Shown piece by piece: positions 62,431-64,000 of a stretch of 64,000 nt of DNA. The notes under the pieces were generated by a model, which saw only the letters and a list, made by a program, of their open reading frames with translations, was not told the DNA's origin and did no database searches. The position numbers and the translations under genes are program-made. Positions within the stretch are counted from its first letter, which is position 1. Every line of letters begins with the position of its first letter. The stretch spans positions 310,001 to 374,000 of the forward strand of contig JACJYN010000002.1 of NCBI GenBank assembly GCA_020636095.1. The letters are read 5' to 3'. The DNA is from Lewinellaceae bacterium. GTDB lineage: Bacteria; Bacteroidota; Bacteroidia; Chitinophagales; Saprospiraceae.

Positions 62431-62486
62431 GTTGGCATTTCGGATCGGCGCCGAGAAGGGCCCGAGCGCCGATCTGAAATGCCAAC
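62431..62486. terminator. 20-bp-stem hairpin after the GWxTD gene
   Basis: 62431-62450 pairs with 62467-62486 with one mismatch in 20 (GTTGGCATTTCGGATCGGCG type arm), with a 16-base loop. There is no T-run. It begins 14 bases after the stop codon and is similar in form to the hairpin at 3175-3219. Confidence 0.55.
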
Positions 62487-62597
62487 TGTCTCGCGTCTAC
62501 AGCCGAGCGGGTTCACCGTATAGCTCCCAATATCCTTTCTTTTGCCCAGGCAAAGTGTAATTTTCCGTAGATTGGCTTCCTAACATCCTCTACGAAC

Positions 62598-62867
62598 ATG
62601 CAACGAATTCGCCCCATTGAGGCCATGCTGGGAGAAGTAGTGATTTATCTTCTCATTTGGATTGCCAACGACTATATGGCTGCCATGCTGAGTCTCATCT
62701 TTGGCAGCATCTTCCTGCTCATCCTGCTTACTAGCCTGGTGGTGGAACTGGTGGAGAAGTCCAAAGTACCGCGCTGGTATTTTATTTTTATGGGGTTATC
62801 GGTGCTGGCGCCGATTATTGCGGCCCTATTGTATACTTTGATCAATCAAGGATTAGGGTGGTTGTGA
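62598..62867 (+). CDS. small membrane protein of unknown function
   Basis: An 89-aa protein with three hydrophobic stretches (GEVVIYLLIWIANDYMAAML; IFGSIFLLILLTSLVVELV; WYFIFMGLSVLAPIIAALLY) separated by a short charged loop EKSKVPR. This could be a three-helix inner-membrane protein. ATG 62598 has no strong ribosome site but the composition is coding-like. Convergent with the Uma2 gene 19 bases away. Confidence 0.65.
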   Translation: MQRIRPIEAMLGEVVIYLLIWIANDYMAAMLSLIFGSIFLLILLTSLVVELVEKSKVPRWYFIFMGLSVLAPIIAALLYTLINQGLGWL

Positions 62868-62885
62868 GCGTTTCCCGCGGAAGGC

Positions 62886-63464
62886 TCAGCTTTCCTCGAT
62901 AATCCTGACGATATTCACCTCGACACCTTCCATTATTAGAATATTTTTATGCCAGTCAGATATATGCCAGTCCTCACCTTGTCTGGCTATCATTACTTTT
63001 TGGGTGTCGGTGAATATCCACACCACCTTTTTAACGCCAAAATTTAACAATTGATCCGTTTTCTCGTGGTAATATCCTAATGAATCCTGGATATCCTCCA
63101 GGTCCGCCTTGGTATCGATTTCAATTACAATTTCAGGAGGAATCTCTAAATATTTATTGACTTTGGGAACATCCTTCAGGCTTTCTCTTTCATAAATAGC
63201 CAAATCCGCTGCTCTCCAGGATTTTTTACCGAACTTCAATCCAACTTCGTTGGAGATCAGTTGGTACTTTGTCAAATCGATTAACCTACTTAGCAGGATG
63301 ATCAACTGAGTACCTATTAACGCTTGCAAATAACTACTTCCCATCAGCTCATTAATTTGTTTCTCCCCTGATAAGTAGTCCTTATATCCCTTGTAATAGA
63401 TTGGCTTCCCATCTACCATCTCATAGATCAATGCCTTTGGTATTGCTTTTACTGCGCTATCCAT
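62886..63464 (-). CDS. Uma2-family (DUF820) putative endonuclease-like protein
   Basis: A 192-aa relative of the protein at 54665, clearly diverged. The Uma2 pattern is visible: YEMVDGKPIYYKGYKDYLSG, then RAADLAIYER (Asp), PPEIVIEIDTKADLEDI (Glu with Asp) and LLNFGVKKVVWIFTDT. Probably PD-(D/E)xK-like, role unknown. It lies downstream of fbp on the same strand, 192 bases from its stop, with a pair of mutually exclusive hairpins between. Confidence 0.85.
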   Translation of the reverse strand: MDSAVKAIPKALIYEMVDGKPIYYKGYKDYLSGEKQINELMGSSYLQALIGTQLIILLSRLIDLTKYQLISNEVGLKFGKKSWRAADLAIYERESLKDVPKVNKYLEIPPEIVIEIDTKADLEDIQDSLGYYHEKTDQLLNFGVKKVVWIFTDTQKVMIARQGEDWHISDWHKNILIMEGVEVNIVRIIEES

Positions 63465-63587
63465 TTTACCACTTTTTTGATTGCCATCCTGTGTTTTATA
63501 AACAAAAATAAGGCATTCCAGGCATAATTGCCAGGGGCGTATTCAATAGAAACGACAAAGGCGTGGCGGAAAAAACTGCCGGGGGCA

Positions 63588-63642
63588 GGGTTGAAACCTG
63601 CCAGGCTTTCAACCCGGGACAGTTTGAAAAACCTGGCAGGTT
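63588..63642. terminator. competing hairpins after fbp
   Basis: Two inverted repeats overlap: GGGTTGAAA (63588-63596) with TTTCAACCC (63606-63614), and AACCTGCCAGG (63595-63605) with CCTGGCAGGTT (63632-63642). The first and second stems share bases, so only one can form at a time. They lie 14 bases downstream of the fbp stop. Confidence 0.6.
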
Positions 63643-63655
63643 GAGCAACCATCAA

Positions 63656-64000
63656 CTACTTAAAAGTCGGCACTGCGCTGTACCGTTCCACAAACTCTCT
63701 CATTTCCTCCACCATATCCGGCGAGCCGATGGCGATGGTAATGCGCTGGTGCAGGTGTTCCACCGGCAGGTCCAGAACGCGCTCGAGCTGGCAGGTAATC
63801 GCCTTGCCGCCGGCCTGCTCTACGATGTAAGAAAGCGGGTTGCACTCGTAGACGAGGCGCAACTTGCCCTGCGGATATTTGCGGGTATTCGGATAGAGGA
63901 AGATTCCGCCCTGAAAGAGGATGCGGTGAATATCGGAAACCATAGAGCCAATGTAACGCAACCGAAGATTCAGGTCGGAACAATGGTCGATGTAGCGCCG
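63656..64000 (-). CDS. fbp: fructose-1,6-bisphosphatase class I, C-terminal part
   Basis: Gluconeogenic phosphatase (fructose 1,6-bisphosphate to fructose 6-phosphate). The last 114 codons are in the window; the rest lies beyond the right edge. Class I landmarks are RYIGSMVSDIHRILFQGGIFLYP and KLRLVYECNPLSYIVEQAGGKA with the ending IAIGSPDMVEEMREF. The frame continues open to base 64000. Confidence 0.95.
   Translation of the reverse strand, partial: RRYIDHCSDLNLRLRYIGSMVSDIHRILFQGGIFLYPNTRKYPQGKLRLVYECNPLSYIVEQAGGKAITCQLERVLDLPVEHLHQRITIAIGSPDMVEEMREFVERYSAVPTFK

Overview
The window looks like a chromosome segment of a Bacteroidota bacterium, most likely of the Saprospiria (Lewinella/Haliscomenobacter-like). 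This rests on four proteins with type IX secretion (T9SS) C-terminal sorting domains, a GWxTD-domain protein, a metal-permease/DtxR fusion, a CruF/CrtZ-type carotenoid cluster, TAnnTTTG-type promoter boxes and weak Shine-Dalgarno sites. The species cannot be fixed from sequence alone.

Layout. 0-3.2 kb: the 3' end of carA, then eno, an ftsB/divIC-like gene and sucD, closed by a perfect 20-bp hairpin. 3.2-7.2 kb (minus): a tail-anchored protein of unknown function, a roughly 500-bp word-repeat array, and crtZ, cruF and a crtD/crtI-like desaturase. 7.3-17.7 kb: two duplicated divergent modules, each a T9SS-exported NHL/Kelch-like DGGY-repeat protein (minus) paired with a cytoplasmic helical protein of about 470 aa (plus). 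Between them lies what appears to be a decayed third module that kept its promoter block and its two-hairpin 3' UTR. 17.8-25.4 kb: housekeeping genes (aroB, a class A penicillin-binding protein, a HEAT-cyclophilin lipoprotein, gcvT, a GbsR-like regulator). 25.6-27.3 kb: an orphan metal-ABC permease fused to a DtxR-type repressor, preceded by a 16-bp near-palindrome. 27.3-35.6 kb, visibly more AT-rich: a third helical-protein/T9SS divergent pair, whose exported partner is a giant M4 metalloprotease, then a second small T9SS cargo gene. 35.7-38.4 kb: rbfA and recG.

38.6-49.5 kb is an accessory island with the hallmarks of a biological-conflict locus. It holds an EAD11-like adaptor with an HTH/PLD-like partner, a fourth helical-protein paralogue, a small HTH-like gene, and a compact plus-strand run of four genes: a nucleoside phosphorylase fused to an effector-associated tail, a 1411-aa lipoprotein, a CHAT/caspase-like protein and a two-TM protein. 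The EAD11 adaptor and the nucleosidase share a short beta-rich motif of the form SxNVxQxSNI..GG, which ties the two operons together.

49.5-64 kb: a SWIM-finger protein, a GIN/DUF2807 secreted protein, an HGSNAT-like membrane acyltransferase, a DUF1579-like secreted protein, a 215-bp foldback (MITE-like) element, two Uma2-family genes, a two-component pair whose response regulator is fused to a thioredoxin-reductase-like flavoprotein lacking redox cysteines, a MATE exporter whose stop codon lies in a 16-bp tandem repeat, a GWxTD protein, and the 3' end of fbp.

Several gene boundaries carry locus-specific short-word repeats or long hairpins, a recurring habit of this genome. No tRNA, rRNA, CRISPR array or transposase was recognised.
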